Below are positions 49,301 through 60,162 of a DNA stretch of 64,000 nucleotides, in pieces (within the stretch, counting starts at the first letter, position 1; the number at the start of each line of letters is the position of its first letter). A program made the position numbers and the translations under genes. Below the pieces are notes generated by a model. It was not told the origin of the DNA. It made no database searches and saw only the letters and a program-made list of their open reading frames with translations. This DNA is from Reticulascus tulasneorum (Eukaryota > Ascomycota > Sordariomycetes > Glomerellales > Reticulascaceae), in contig LSAX01000002.1 in assembly GCA_001557505.1 (NCBI GenBank), forward strand, positions 2,480,001 through 2,544,000. Direction: 5' to 3'.

Positions 49301-49825
49301 AAGGCGAGGGTACCTTGCAGTGATCAACAGTCCGCCAACCACGTAGTTTGGACCGAATTTTTCCATCCTGCGAAGAAAATTTTGCAGGTTTGCAGGGACA
49401 AGGTCTCCTGCCTTCATGTAGGGCTCCGGGAACCGGAAGGGTCCTGGAAAAGCGCTCATGTAGACGAAAAGTACAGCAAAAGTTGCTGGATTTGCAATCC
49501 AGGGAGACGTCATATTGGAATATCACATTAAAATGGTGAAGAACTGCGAAATCGCGAGCACGCAAATGACGCAGGTTAGAGAGAAAGAGCGGGAGAGCGG
49601 CAAGTAATCACAATCCATAGGCTACTAGGTACCTGAGTAAAGAGTGCTATGACCGCAAGATAAACAAGGAGAAAGGATAGCTCCTATTCCAGCCAAGAAT
49701 GCATCGAGAACAACTTCCACCGCGATGGCTTCATTCCCATCCTCCCCTCAACCCAGCCAGGAATCCACATGTGGCTTCCTCCGTAAGCTCAAAGAGTTGT
49801 ACAGCCTCCTGCGCTGGCAGCTCCA

Positions 49826-52800
49826 CTAAGGCTGAGTATTCCATCCGATCCAGGCCCTCGGCATGACTCTCCAGATCTTGAGCTCGCCGCTTCGCAAGTC
49901 ATCTAGCTTGAAGCTCTCGATCTTCACTTTCTTGCTCTCGCGTCCCTGTTCCCAGGCTCGGACCTTCTTCTTCGTGCCATCCCATTCAGCCACCACGGCG
50001 ACGTGATCTGGCTTGCCAACTTCCATTGAGTATTTGGCGTGCATTGGGCCGTGCTTGCCCTGGAATTTGGCGTTGCGGATGGTAATGATGTCTCCTGGTC
50101 GGATCTGGTCGTTCTGTTGCGTTGAGGCATTGGCCATGTTCGAGTAGACGAGTGCGCCATATGCTCGAGTCCCGACAGGGGATAGAACATCCCTGAAGGG
50201 CTTGATCAACTCGTGGATTAAGCCTTGAGGGGTTCCGTCGCCGACCACCGTATCTTTCTTTGCTGCGACGGCCTCGGAGATTGGTCTCCCAAAGCGATCG
50301 TAGGACTGCTCCAGTTGGTCTTGACGAAGGCTCCTTGGTGGTGGTTCATGACGTTGTTCCAGCTCGACATCTGATGGGTCGTACGGATCAAAACGCACCG
50401 TGAGTACGGTCTGAGAGTAGTCCTGGTAGAGAATGAAAATGGTTCTGGTAATCATCGTCTTCGCCCCCCTGTTGGTAGAAGTAGACTCCTCAGACTCGAA
50501 GAATATATCGCGTCTCCCCTGAAGCACCGGGGGCACTTGGTTCGCTTGTCTCCACCAGCCGCTCTGCTTTGCCAGGTCAATATCATTAGCAATGAAGCCC
50601 GATTCCATAGAAGGTCGATGTGCGTCCATCGATCTCCTGCCAGCTGCCATAGTCCTCGAGACGTCTAGGGATTGGCGAGGAGGAGCACGACCAGTAGAGG
50701 GTACGGGCGGTCCTCGACGTTCTTGAGATGGCGACTGCATGAGTGGGCTTTCCTGGAAGTATTCCTCTTCCTCGATCTTCGGCGTAGTCGCAGAGTAGCC
50801 CGCAGCCTTTGGCGGGGCGTAGTTGAAAGGATCATAGTCATCATCGTACTGCGGCGTAGCCTCTTTTGGAGGAGGTGGTGGTGGCGCCGCTCGGGGAACG
50901 TCGACAGATCGTCGCTTATCAGGGGGAGGTTGGCTGGGAATCGGAGGCGGAATAGCCCTAGGTGCGCTTCCCGTAGGCAATGGGGGAGGTAATGATGGGG
51001 GGGCCTCTGATACTGGAGATTTGATGAAAGTGCTGTCCTCCAAATTAGAATCTCTCGAATGAGACTTCAGGGCGTCCTTGTGTGGAACAGACGAAGCTAT
51101 GTCAGTATCGTAGTCGCCCTCGTACTCTGTAACTTCTTCATCCTCGTCGTCGTCCACCGCACGAGCCGCAGGTCTAGCTGGCGAGGTCAAGCGTGTATCC
51201 GCTGTCGACTGCCGGCTCAAGGCTCCTGGAGGTGGAGGAGGTGGTGGCCTGTTTTGCGCTGGGGGAAGCGCCGGTGCAGCGCCGGGAATAGGCGGCGGAG
51301 GTCGACTGTTGCGTTTGCTAGGAGGGACAGGAGCAGTAGGGGACGTTGGCGAAAATTCGGCTGGCATTGAGGGAGGCGATCGCGCAGAACTTGGGAACAC
51401 TGGTGAAGGCAGGGAAGGCGGCAGAGGAGGCGGTGATCTCAGCGCATGGGAAATGTCCGGCTTAGGGGTCTCGAGTGCACCTCCCGAGAGCTCATCATCT
51501 GACTCCGAACCAATACTTGGTGATCTTGCTGCTAAAGCAGGTGGAACAGGTCGTGCTGCAAACTGGTCAGCTTACTGGATACAAAGTACACATAGATAGG
51601 TACATACAGTCGGTAGGAACTGGTGGCGGCATCGGCCTTCCACTAGGGATAGGAGGTGGGCCGGCCGGATCGCGTGACGGAACTGTCTGCTATCAGTATA
51701 TTAGACTGAAAATTGTATCGTGCACCTCTTACGGCTTGGTGGCGGACTGCGAACTGGCACATCCACATCATCATCTTCAGACTCTACTGGCCGTGCTGGC
51801 GGAGGCGGCGCCCTGGGAGAGGCTAAGGGAGGCTCTTCCTCGGCGGTACGGCGCTCATCTGGACGCTTGATCTGTCCCATACCTGGCAGAGCCATCATCC
51901 CCGGAACCGGTACAGGCGGAGCTCGGCTGACCGGCGACGTCTCCTCCTCTGATTGTTCTGCCAGTTGTGGTTCCGGCTGCGACTTCTTCTTCTTCGGCGG
52001 GGGAGGTCCTCCCATAGGCATCATGCCGGGTGGACCAAACATGCCATGCATCCCCATGCCACCGCTCATCTTCATCATCCTGGCACGAAGTTCCTCTTTC
52101 CGTCGAGCTTCGGGATCCTCGTCATCGTCCTCTTCCTCCTCGTCGCCTGCCTCTTCATCTTCTTCTTCGTCTTCAACTTCCTTTTCAGCTTCGGCAACCG
52201 CACCTGAAGTAGCACGAGAGAGAGGTTGAGGTTTCTCATCACTGTCATCTCGTTCTGTAATGTCTTCTGGACCCTCAGTTGTGTCGCCGGCTCCAGACAT
52301 GTCTGCCTCGTTTCCATCGTTAATGGTCTCAATAATAGGTCCCCTAGAGGATTTGCGTCTAGGTGGCGGAGGGACCCTTGCTGAGTCCATGGATCTCTTA
52401 CCGCCGGTTTCGTCTGTATCTTGGCTTGCCTCCGGCACAGGCGGGATAGTCTGGACCTCAGCTGGGCCTTCTGGCTGTTCGTGGCTTTCGGTGCGTTTCT
52501 TGGCCGGTCGTTTCGGTTTCTCTTTCTTGGCAGCGGCTTCTGCATGCCTCGACGCCTGTTCCAGTTGCTGCTTTTGAAGCAACGCAATGCGTTCTTTGAG
52601 GCTGGTCGGCTTTGGCTGATCTGGGTCACCTTCTTCGGGAGATGCTGACGGGACCAACCCTGCTTTCTCGGCGCTTTCCTGGGTTTCTGCCTCCCTTTCC
52701 TTGATCTCGGGATCTTCATCCCTCCTGTACACCTTCGCCGTGGGAGCTTCACGAGGAGGAGGGACATAGGCATTGCGACTTGGCGGTGGGGCGACGAATG

Positions 52801-53449
52801 GCTTCTTTATGAAACCAGACCCGCCAGCTGCCAACCCACTGGGCTTGAACGGCGCAATCGGCGGGGCCGCAGCTTTGTTAAAAGCCGCGATGCGATCTCT
52901 GAACGAATTGGGCTTCTCAGACACCGGAGGGGGCTCTACTTTTGGTGAGCCCGGCGCCCCCCTTGGCTGAGATGCACTCGCAGGAGGTTCACTAGGTTTG
53001 GAAGCCGATGGCACCGGAGCATGTGCAGGAACAGCCTCTGCCGGTTTGGATGCGCTTGGCACAGGAGCCGGTGGCTCCTGGGAGACTCCGGATGCTGCCG
53101 GAGTTGGTGCATCGTCGTCCTCTTCCTCGGCGGCTTGAGCAGGAGTTGGCAGTGGCTGTGGTGGAGGAATTGGTGCGCTCGGTTCTGCGACAGGAGCTGG
53201 ATCTGCTTCTTTCTTCGTTCGTGTTCTGGTAGGCCGAGGTGGCGCTTGGGGTTCGAATTTCTCGACGAAGTTGCGGGGAAAGATCCCTTCGTGCTTCACT
53301 CCAGCATCATCAACGAATTCTCCGTTATACCAGTCCGCATCCTCCTCCTCAGTGACCGTTATAATTTGTCCGCCGGGGAAATGAAGATCATCCTCATGAG
53401 GAGATGTGTATTCGTAGAGGGCTTTCACCCGGAATGGTACGGAAGGCAT
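49826..53449 (-). CDS. bbc1: Bbc1/Mti1-like SH3 protein of actin patches
   Basis: Three exons (53449-51733, 51682-51608, 51555-49826) give 1173 aa, close to yeast Bbc1 (about 1160). Residues about 4-66 are an SH3 domain (ALYEYTSPHEDDLHF, DADWYNGEF, GIFPRNFVEKF). A long Pro/Glu/Ala-rich disordered middle follows with several coiled or acidic stretches, Pro-rich SH3-binding motifs and a Met/Gly/Pro run. The last ~240 residues form the conserved BBC1/AIM3 C-terminal domain (SGWWRQANQVPPVL, ITRTIFILYQDYSQTVLTV, DHVAVVAEWDG, WIGWNTQP). Yeast Bbc1 binds type I myosin and Las17 and restrains Arp2/3 actin assembly at endocytic sites. The start is the Met directly before the SH3 domain; an upstream in-frame Met at 53584 would add 45 residues. 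Confidence 0.92.
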
Positions 53450-54438
53450 GATTGCCTGGCTGTTGAACCGTAGCCCTCGTTTGTCGATGCCGATGGCCGA
53501 GCTCGATGGAGGTGGGGTTGCGAAGTCGTCGTCAGCAACTTTGGGCAAGGGAACTAGCCGGCCGGGGGCGATGGAAGTGAGCAAGGGAGATGGGAGCTTG
53601 GAGACGGCGGGCGGTAATTGATGAATAAGTTGTCCGTATCCCCAAATCTCAAACAGAAGGGGGTGCCTAAGGAGGCTGTGAAGTCTTGAGGGATCTGCTG
53701 TACAGATGGTGTGTCGACGTCAGCGCATGAACTTGTAACTCTCCTAGTTAGATTGCTGCCGGAGAGTTGGAGCCTACCTACCCCAACGCAAGAGTCATGG
53801 AATCAGCCGGATAGAGCCCGCTTTCCCACCTTTTGTGCCACTGGCCTTGGATGGAGAGCCGCAACTCGAGATTTTTGTAGATGTTTCCGTGATGTGTCTT
53901 AAGGGCAGGGATGTAATATCGTCTAACAATGGAATGGCGCGATTTCCCGCAACAACCTGGGGGATGGCTCCCAGGGCTGATTTTGTCCGTTTGCTTCAAA
54001 CTCTCAAACAGCAATGCAATCCGTCGAGCGACCCAAGTCACTGTGGCACAGCAGGAGGATCCAAATGCTGTTGGAAGTCTTCCACATCTCCAGCGCTAGA
54101 GCCAATTGGCTTCGGAGAAATCGGAGCCACACCCAGTGGCTTGACCCCTCATTGTGGCGAGTAAGCATGTAGCTACCTTCGTACTGAGGTATGTACCCAT
54201 GTACCTTTTGGTGGGGTCGATATTTTTAACGATTCAAGTAGATTCTTTTCGGCTTGTGCCACCACCACTTGCTTGTCGCCTCCTTCAATATCGTATCCAA
54301 GGCAGCAATATTTTCCGCAATCACTGTTTGGGCACTCTCTCGTCTTTACATAGAATCTTGGGGGCTGCTGATTCTGGCCTTAGTGATCCTGTTCGAACCT
54401 TCACAGTCTACTGGGCGTCTATAGAACCTTGGGTCAGG
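53450..54438. promoter_or_regulatory. Divergent upstream region of Bbc1-like and Rtr1-like genes
   Basis: About 990 bp between the two start codons. An open frame continues upstream of the Rtr1 start to 54154 but has no conserved character and is probably leader. No operator sites were identified. Confidence 0.4.
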
Positions 54439-55254
54439 ATGTCCGTCCAGGCGAAGCAACAGGAACTCAAGAGTATTCTCAAGGCAGCTGGGTCTAGGAC
54501 ACAAAGAGGCGATCCCAGACGTATCGCCATACAGCATGCGACCATACTCCAAAACCGCAAAGACATAGAGCGCGAGATCTTGGACAGTGTCATTTTGCTC
54601 TCCGAGTACCCAACTGAAAGAGGCACGAGGCACTCTGCCTCTAACCCTTCCCCATCCGACGTAGCCGATTTCAAAGCCCACATCCGCCTTTTCCAGCCTT
54701 CTGACTATGACGATCTGATTGAAGAACGCAATGTTAATGGCCTCTGCGGATATGCGTTATGTGCACAGCCCAAGCCAATGGCGTCCAAGGGAGGAGAGTG
54801 GAAGCTTGTCAATACCGGGAAGAGCAACTTTGACATCGTAAACCGCAAGGACTCCGAACGATGGTGTTCTCATGACTGTACTAAACGAGCTCTGTACGTC
54901 AAGGTCCAGCTGAGCGAAACGGCAGCTTGGGAGCGCGCTGGTATCCCGGATATCAGGATTGATCTTCTCGGGGAAGACATTTCTGCGAACGACGCTGCTC
55001 GAGAACTGGGACGTTTGAGGCTAGAAGAGGATAGAAGGGTTGCCAAAGACGCCGAAGCACTGGCTATCGAGCGAGGAGACGTTGGCAAGTCAACTCCGAG
55101 TAACACAATCAAGCTTACAATTCGGGAGAAAGAGGTACAGCCTCCTTTGGAAGACGACACAACAGATCAATCTACGAGTGGGACGGAAAATGACGGCCAT
55201 CTCATGGTAGAGGGACACAAAATCGAGTTTGGGTCTCAAGATCCAAAACCTTAG
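54439..55254 (+). CDS. rtr1: Rtr1/RPAP2-type RNA polymerase II CTD phosphatase
   Basis: A single exon encodes 271 aa. The zinc-binding residues of the RPAP2/Rtr1 domain are visible: C103 and C108 (CGYALC), then C143 and C147 (WCSHDC), followed by the family signature RALYVKVQLSETAAWER. The C-terminal ~100 residues are charged, acidic and low in complexity. Rtr1/RPAP2 acts on phosphorylated Ser5 of the polymerase II tail and helps polymerase import and early elongation. The Met at 54439 is preferred over one at 54154, because the extra 95 residues have no family-like features. The gene converges with eS17, 404 bp apart. Confidence 0.92.
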   Translation: MSVQAKQQELKSILKAAGSRTQRGDPRRIAIQHATILQNRKDIEREILDSVILLSEYPTERGTRHSASNPSPSDVADFKAHIRLFQPSDYDDLIEERNVNGLCGYALCAQPKPMASKGGEWKLVNTGKSNFDIVNRKDSERWCSHDCTKRALYVKVQLSETAAWERAGIPDIRIDLLGEDISANDAARELGRLRLEEDRRVAKDAEALAIERGDVGKSTPSNTIKLTIREKEVQPPLEDDTTDQSTSGTENDGHLMVEGHKIEFGSQDPKP

Positions 55255-55658
55255 TGTTCATGCGCCTGCATGAGCGTTTTTCGAACGGCGTAGGCCTTCA
55301 GGCGCGGGTTGGTGAACGACTCGATAGAAGACCTCCTTGTATAGAATCTGATACCCCCAACAAGCGCATCTCTGGATAGAGTATGTCGTGGAGTACCTAC
55401 ATCTGGTTTATGGTTTGGGATTTGCGGTCCAAAACTTGGCATATATAGACGCAAAAATCATCACAATTTGCAAAGGAATGGAAAATGGCAATCAAGCATC
55501 ATCTCCGGAGTGCTCCAGGAGAATCAGCGACACCTTGTGTGGAAAAGAACCTTTGTTTCAGTCCTAATATGCACTCACTGCCATCCGTGAGACGCCTGTA
55601 GCAATCGCCCAAATGCCAAATGCCCGTAGTGACCTTCCATTTTCGAATCCGCCGAGAT
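55255..55658. other. Convergent 3' region between Rtr1 and eS17 genes
   Basis: The 404 bp between the two stop codons show no gene or repeat that I can support. Confidence 0.35.
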
Positions 55659-56214
55659 TTAGTCTCTTCGAGGGGGTCGGTCGCCGAATCTGCGGCCACC
55701 ACGCTCCTGAACCTGAGTTTGCCCAACAGCAACAACGTTGACGGGGATCGAGTCGAACTAGAAGATCCTGTTAGCCGACATTCCAGAAGACCAAGGCTTC
55801 CACCTACACCAAGGTGCTTCAGCAGGTCCTTTGTCTCAACATCCACATCCAGCTGGCCGCTCTCAGAGTTCTGGGTGAAGTCAAGAGCCGAGACTTCGGG
55901 CACGTATTGATCCTTTCGTTCTCTCTCCTCTTCTTGGAGCTTGAAGGAGATACCACGGACAGGGCCTCGTTGAATTCGCTTCATCAAATGAGTCGTGAAA
56001 CCGGCAATCTAAGACACACAAGTCAGAATTTCCCTCTCCTCGATCTTCCCTCCATCAGCATTCTAACCTTGTTGCGCAGGCGCTTGGAGGCAATGATGGC
56101 GATCTCATCGCAAATTCGCTTGTTGGTCTCGAAGTCAAGGGTGAGTCTTGGGTAGTACCGCTCGATCATCACCTTCGCGGACTTCTTGACGGTCTTCGTT
56201 CGAACGCGACCCAT
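55659..56214 (-). CDS. rps17: 40S ribosomal protein eS17
   Basis: Three exons (56214-56068, 56008-55808, 55757-55659) encode 148 aa, the usual size in fungi. The sequence follows the family nearly throughout: [38 protein letters not shown], then after the first intron [20 protein letters not shown], and a C-terminus ending in FGDRPPRRD. Both introns lie between codons (phase 0). It belongs to the small cytosolic ribosomal subunit. Ribosomal protein genes are expected to be strongly transcribed; the promoter should lie within 56215-56682. Confidence 0.98.
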
Positions 56215-56682
56215 TTTGGCGGTATTGTGACGGGTACTGGGTGGATGTTGGTGATGTTTCGAGGTTCACTGAGAAGTTCCCGCTGCTAATTGGAATATTC
56301 AAGGTGTGTTCGAAAGAATTAGGGCAACTAGGCTTGGAAGTGGGGCCGTCCAAAATTGCGGACCAGAACACATGATCATGCACGTGACTCTCATGCATTT
56401 AGCCTACATCCATCTCTCTACCGTATAAGTACCATAGCTAGGTATCCAAGCAATTGAACTTTACAAGCCTATCAGAATGAGACGAGGTCTGATGCAAATT
56501 GCACACTGAATTTAAAATCTAAAGATCAGAGTCTCCCTCATAGTATACATTGTCAGACACAGTTCGTTGTACATCTAAACTGAATTCCCGTCTTCGACCT
56601 CTGGCTGTCTCTGCTTCCGCTCCATGGCAGAACCACAATACCACAGGCACTTGGCAAACTCCCACTGCTTTCTTGCTGCACC
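56215..56682. promoter_or_regulatory. Promoter region of the eS17 gene
   Basis: The 468 bp between the eS17 start and the stop codon of the upstream tandem Mrp51 gene. It contains pyrimidine-rich stretches when read on the minus strand. No named element was recognised. Confidence 0.4.
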
Positions 56683-58077
56683 TCAATTTTCCAGGCCATA
56701 GTTCCTGGAGCTGCTAGGCACGCCTCTTTGTAGCGCCGGTCGTGGAATCGCAGCTGATGAGTTTGAAACTTGACGGAAGTCGGTAAATCTGTTGGTCTGC
56801 GTAACAGGCTCGGGTTCCGTATTGTTATTGTATATCTTCGCCCTGCCAACCATTTCCTTATAAATCATCTCTGCCTCTTCGTTCGCTTCTCCGACCCTGA
56901 TCGCAACCCTCCCGGATGAGTCCAGCTTCGCCGATAAGGGCTGGACGAATGCCTTCGCACCACCGCGGATATCAGGATCCAATCTGGCGACGCCTGCAAT
57001 CGGCTTCCTGCCACCAGCGAACGATCTGTAATTGAAAGCAGTGTCGCCGGCGGGTGTGTCGGTAATAAACCCTCCCACACCCAGTTTTGCTGGATATGCC
57101 CCGAATCTGGGGGAGACAATCCTCGCCATGACCGGAGCATGATGAGCTTGGGGTCCATACACAGGATGATTGTCCGCGTAAGACGTTGTACGAAGGTATG
57201 ACAAGCCGGCGGAAGGATGTGTTATTGGCGGGCCATCTTTGGCATACGGATTGAGAGGCTTTTGTGCGCTGGTCGACGAAAGAGTCGTCAAAGCGCTGGG
57301 GGGGCTCAATGGCGCCAAATCGAGAAACTCGCCGACCAACGAGTATAAACCAACTCGATCCGAGCGAAGCTTTCGAATATATTCCGTCAATTGTTCATCT
57401 GTGATGTCCTTTTCCAGCAGCTGCGGGGCGGCCTCTTTTCCATTGTCAAGGCTCTTCTGACGCTCAATTGCCGTGTTCTCCTGAGCTAGTCTATTCTTCA
57501 AAAAGAATCGGAAAGCTTGACGCTTGTTTCGGACCTTCTTGTTGACGAATCGATTGAATTCTCCTTCGGTTAATCCTGCGAGCCACGGTCCTCTGAACTT
57601 CCACCGCTTATCAATCTCTAGCGCATGCCCGGGTTCTGTAGCGGTGATATCAACATCTTCCTCAAACACGGATTTTGTTCCAGCATTCGGTGCTAGCATG
57701 AGGCTGTGCTGTGTGTTCGGTACTGTAATGTGGACGTTGAGCTCTTGGAACTTTTGCAGTGATATGGCGTGATCTGCGGCGGACGCGTAGTCGGTGATAT
57801 GGTCAATAGAATCCACATCTTTGACGCGGATGACTGGCGTTGATGATCTCGTGGTATTTCTCAGAGGAAGGGGTCGCTTCAAGCCCCAGTCGCCTCGGCC
57901 CCGCGAGCTCTCCGGTGTTGTGATTGCGAGATGGGATGGGTATGGTGCCGTGGCCGTTGGAGACTGGAACTTCATTATTCCCGTGACGTCGCCTGGTAGA
58001 GCTGGAATTGGTTTCGGTATCGAGAACATGCGAGAGCCTCGAAGTAGCGCCCCTCCGGGCGACAGTCGGGACGCCAT
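56683..58077 (-). CDS. mrp51: Mitochondrial small-subunit ribosomal protein Mrp51-like (bS1m)
   Basis: One intron-free frame; from the second Met (58077, MASRLSPGGALLRGSR) it encodes 464 aa. The Mrp51 family signature is clear: TATAPYPSHLAITTPESSRGRGDWGLKRPLP, here beginning near residue 40, followed by IDHITDYASAADH. A middle RWKFRGPWLAGLTEGEFNRFV segment and a Tyr/Pro/Gly-rich C-terminal third follow. The basic, Ser/Arg/Leu N-terminus suits a mitochondrial presequence. Mrp51 is a component of the fungal mitochondrial small ribosomal subunit and supports translation of mitochondrial mRNAs. An upstream in-frame Met at 58128 would add 17 acidic residues and spoil the presequence. The gene is divergent from TGT. 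Confidence 0.93.
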   Translation of the reverse strand: MASRLSPGGALLRGSRMFSIPKPIPALPGDVTGIMKFQSPTATAPYPSHLAITTPESSRGRGDWGLKRPLPLRNTTRSSTPVIRVKDVDSIDHITDYASAADHAISLQKFQELNVHITVPNTQHSLMLAPNAGTKSVFEEDVDITATEPGHALEIDKRWKFRGPWLAGLTEGEFNRFVNKKVRNKRQAFRFFLKNRLAQENTAIERQKSLDNGKEAAPQLLEKDITDEQLTEYIRKLRSDRVGLYSLVGEFLDLAPLSPPSALTTLSSTSAQKPLNPYAKDGPPITHPSAGLSYLRTTSYADNHPVYGPQAHHAPVMARIVSPRFGAYPAKLGVGGFITDTPAGDTAFNYRSFAGGRKPIAGVARLDPDIRGGAKAFVQPLSAKLDSSGRVAIRVGEANEEAEMIYKEMVGRAKIYNNNTEPEPVTQTNRFTDFRQVSNSSAAIPRPALQRGVPSSSRNYGLEN

Positions 58078-58416
58078 TGTGCTGTGCGAGCCCTCGATGA
58101 GATCAGTGTCGTGGTGACACTTATTCAAGAGATCTGATTAGCGATACCTGGGGAGATTTTTCCAATTGAAGTTGGCGGAAAAAGGCCGGGATATCAAAAC
58201 GGGGGGGAGCTTCCCCCCTGCAAGCTGACCCCTGTCGAAAAACTCCCAGACTGCTGAATGCCTGTGAGCCCCACTAAATTTTCTCATCATCAGAAAGCCC
58301 ATATTTGGATGCTCTCTCGTGAGAGACGATATGAGCACACCAACGCGCCGAATCGAATACAGCAAAGTACCTGATAGGAGGGCTGCCTCACAATAGGCAT
58401 GTGGACTGCGAAAAGG
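58078..58416. promoter_or_regulatory. Shared promoter region of mrp51 and the TGT gene
   Basis: Only 339 bp separate the two divergent start codons, so both promoters must lie here or overlap. No named site was recognised. Confidence 0.5.
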
Positions 58417-59757
58417 ATGGCGTCCACAAACATTGGTTCTTCAGCAGCGCTAACCTTCGAGCTTATTGCTCGATGTTCAGTAAGAGACAATAACCATATA
58501 TACGGGTTCCTGGGAATAGAGCTAACGGTTCAGTGCTAGACCACGAGAGCTCGCGCATCCATTCTAACTCTGCCCCACGGTCCAGTACAGCTTCCTCTGT
58601 TCATGCCAGTTGCTACGCAGGCGTCTTTGAAGGGCTTGACTCCAGAACAGCTGGAAGAGACGGGGTGCCGACTGTGCCTGAACAACACATATCATCTGGG
58701 ATTGAAGCCAGGCCAGGAGGTTTTAGCTGCAATTGGGGGTGCCCACAAGCTCCAAGGATGGAAACACAATATCCTAACAGATAGTGGAGGGTAAGTGTCG
58801 AGGATCACCGGAATAGCAAGACGGCTGGCTAATCCACTGTGCAGCTTCCAAATGGTCAGTCTCTTGAAACTGGCAAATATCACGGAAGAAGGCGTTCGAT
58901 TTCTCAGTCCCCACGACGGAAAGCCAATGTTACTTACGCCCGAGCACTCCATCGATCTACAGAACACAATTGGAAGCGACATTATCATGCAATTGGATGA
59001 TGTGCTGGTAACAACCTCACCAGACGGAGTTCGCATGCGCGAGGCGATGTGGAGAAGCGTCAGGTGGCTTGATAGGTGTATTGCGGCACACAAGAACCCA
59101 ACCACGCAAAACCTGTTCTGTATAATCCAAGGAGGGCTCGATGTTGAGATGCGACAAGAATGCTGCCGCGAAATGCTGGCAAGAGATACCCCAGGGATCG
59201 CAATTGGAGGATTGAGCGGAGGCGAGGCCAAGGACGATTACTGCCGCGTTGTCGAAACATGCACGGCTTTGTTTCCGGACTTGAAGCCCCGGTATGTCAT
59301 GGGCATTGGCTACCCAGAGGACCTGGTTGTCAGTGTTGCCCTCGGCGCAGACATGTTCGACTGCGTATGGCCAACCCGCACTGCGCGGTTCGGAAACGCT
59401 GTTACGAAGCAAGGTGTGCTGAATATTCGAAACGCAAGGTACGCATATGATTTTGGACCTATAGAAGATGGCTGCGGATGCATTTGTTGCAGACAAGGTG
59501 AAGGCACGCTGGGTATCACCCGAGCGTTCGTTCATCATAACGCGGCTAAGGAGACGGTTTCTGCCCACCTCCTTACCATACACAATGTGTGGTATCAATT
59601 AAACCTTATGAGTGAGGTGAGACAGGCGATCATTGACGATAGATTTCCCGCATTCATTCGAGAGTTCTTTGCTGGTTTGTACTCAGATAGAACTAAATAC
59701 CCCAGCTGGGCTGTGGACGCTCTGAAAAGAGTGGGAGTAGATCTAACAGATGGCTGA
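58417..59757 (+). CDS. Queuine tRNA-ribosyltransferase catalytic subunit (TGT/QTRT1)
   Basis: Three exons (58417-58479, 58540-58790, 58845-59757) encode 408 aa, typical of eukaryotic QTRT1. Present are [19 protein letters not shown] near the start, [12 protein letters not shown], the catalytic Asp102 in DSGGFQ (formed across intron 2), Asp277 in [15 protein letters not shown], the zinc-site CXCX2C at C315, C317 and C320, and a downstream His in AHLLTIHN. The enzyme exchanges guanine-34 of tRNAs with GUN anticodons for queuine. It works as a heterodimer with a QTRT2-like subunit that is not in this window. Queuine must be salvaged from outside, since eukaryotes do not make it. The gene is absent from baker's yeast, so its presence is informative. 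Confidence 0.96.
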
Positions 59758-60162
59758 ATGAACGCCTTGAGCATGCATCAGAGTGCTAGGACCGTTGCCT
59801 CGCCTTGGTTTGATTGTTCGTACCCCGTATCCTTGAGCCCTGTTCAACCCGTCATACTCTTCTGAGGCAGAATATACACCAGATGTTGCATTTTCAATTC
59901 TGTGAAGCAGCGCAATACGGGGTAGTGTGACTCTATGTCAACCCTCAAACGCTTAAGCATTGGTGCATAATAGATTTTAGTAACAGCCATAAAAGTAGAG
60001 CTGCAATACTCATATTGGTACCGCTTTCAAGAGACTAGCAAGCGGTATGCGAGAAGCAAAGTCATACTAACCCTCTATCTACTGGCCCTTATTATTATTA
60101 CTCAATGCGAATTCATATGATTAATGACATTATCAATTTCTTGCTTATCTTGCCATAACCAC
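59758..60162. other. Convergent intergenic region
   Basis: About 400 bp of A/T-rich DNA between the TGT gene (plus) and the Cys-rich protein gene (minus). No feature was recognised. Confidence 0.35.

Larger units (their letters stand above)
42461..49825. other. 7.4-kb region without recognisable genes
   Basis: Neither strand has a frame longer than about 155 codons, and none has domain-like or conserved character. Short low-complexity tracts occur: a 15-T run at 43289-43303 and an AG repeat at about 43373-43391. The left end is the upstream region of the 460-aa protein gene and the right end is the 3' side of the Bbc1 gene. Multi-exon genes made of very small exons or non-coding RNAs cannot be excluded by reading alone. 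Confidence 0.4.

Noticed and set aside
51720..52229. 169-codon plus-strand frame rich in Ser/Gly
   Set aside because: It is the antisense shadow of the Pro/Glu-rich coding sequence of the Bbc1-like gene; its composition mirrors that repetitive codon use.
53450..53584. 45-residue N-terminal extension of the Bbc1-like protein
   Set aside because: Family members begin immediately before the SH3 domain, as does the Met at 53449.
54154..54438. N-terminal extension of the Rtr1-like frame (95 codons)
   Set aside because: No family-like residues and a mixed composition; the Met at 54439 starts right before the expected N-terminus.
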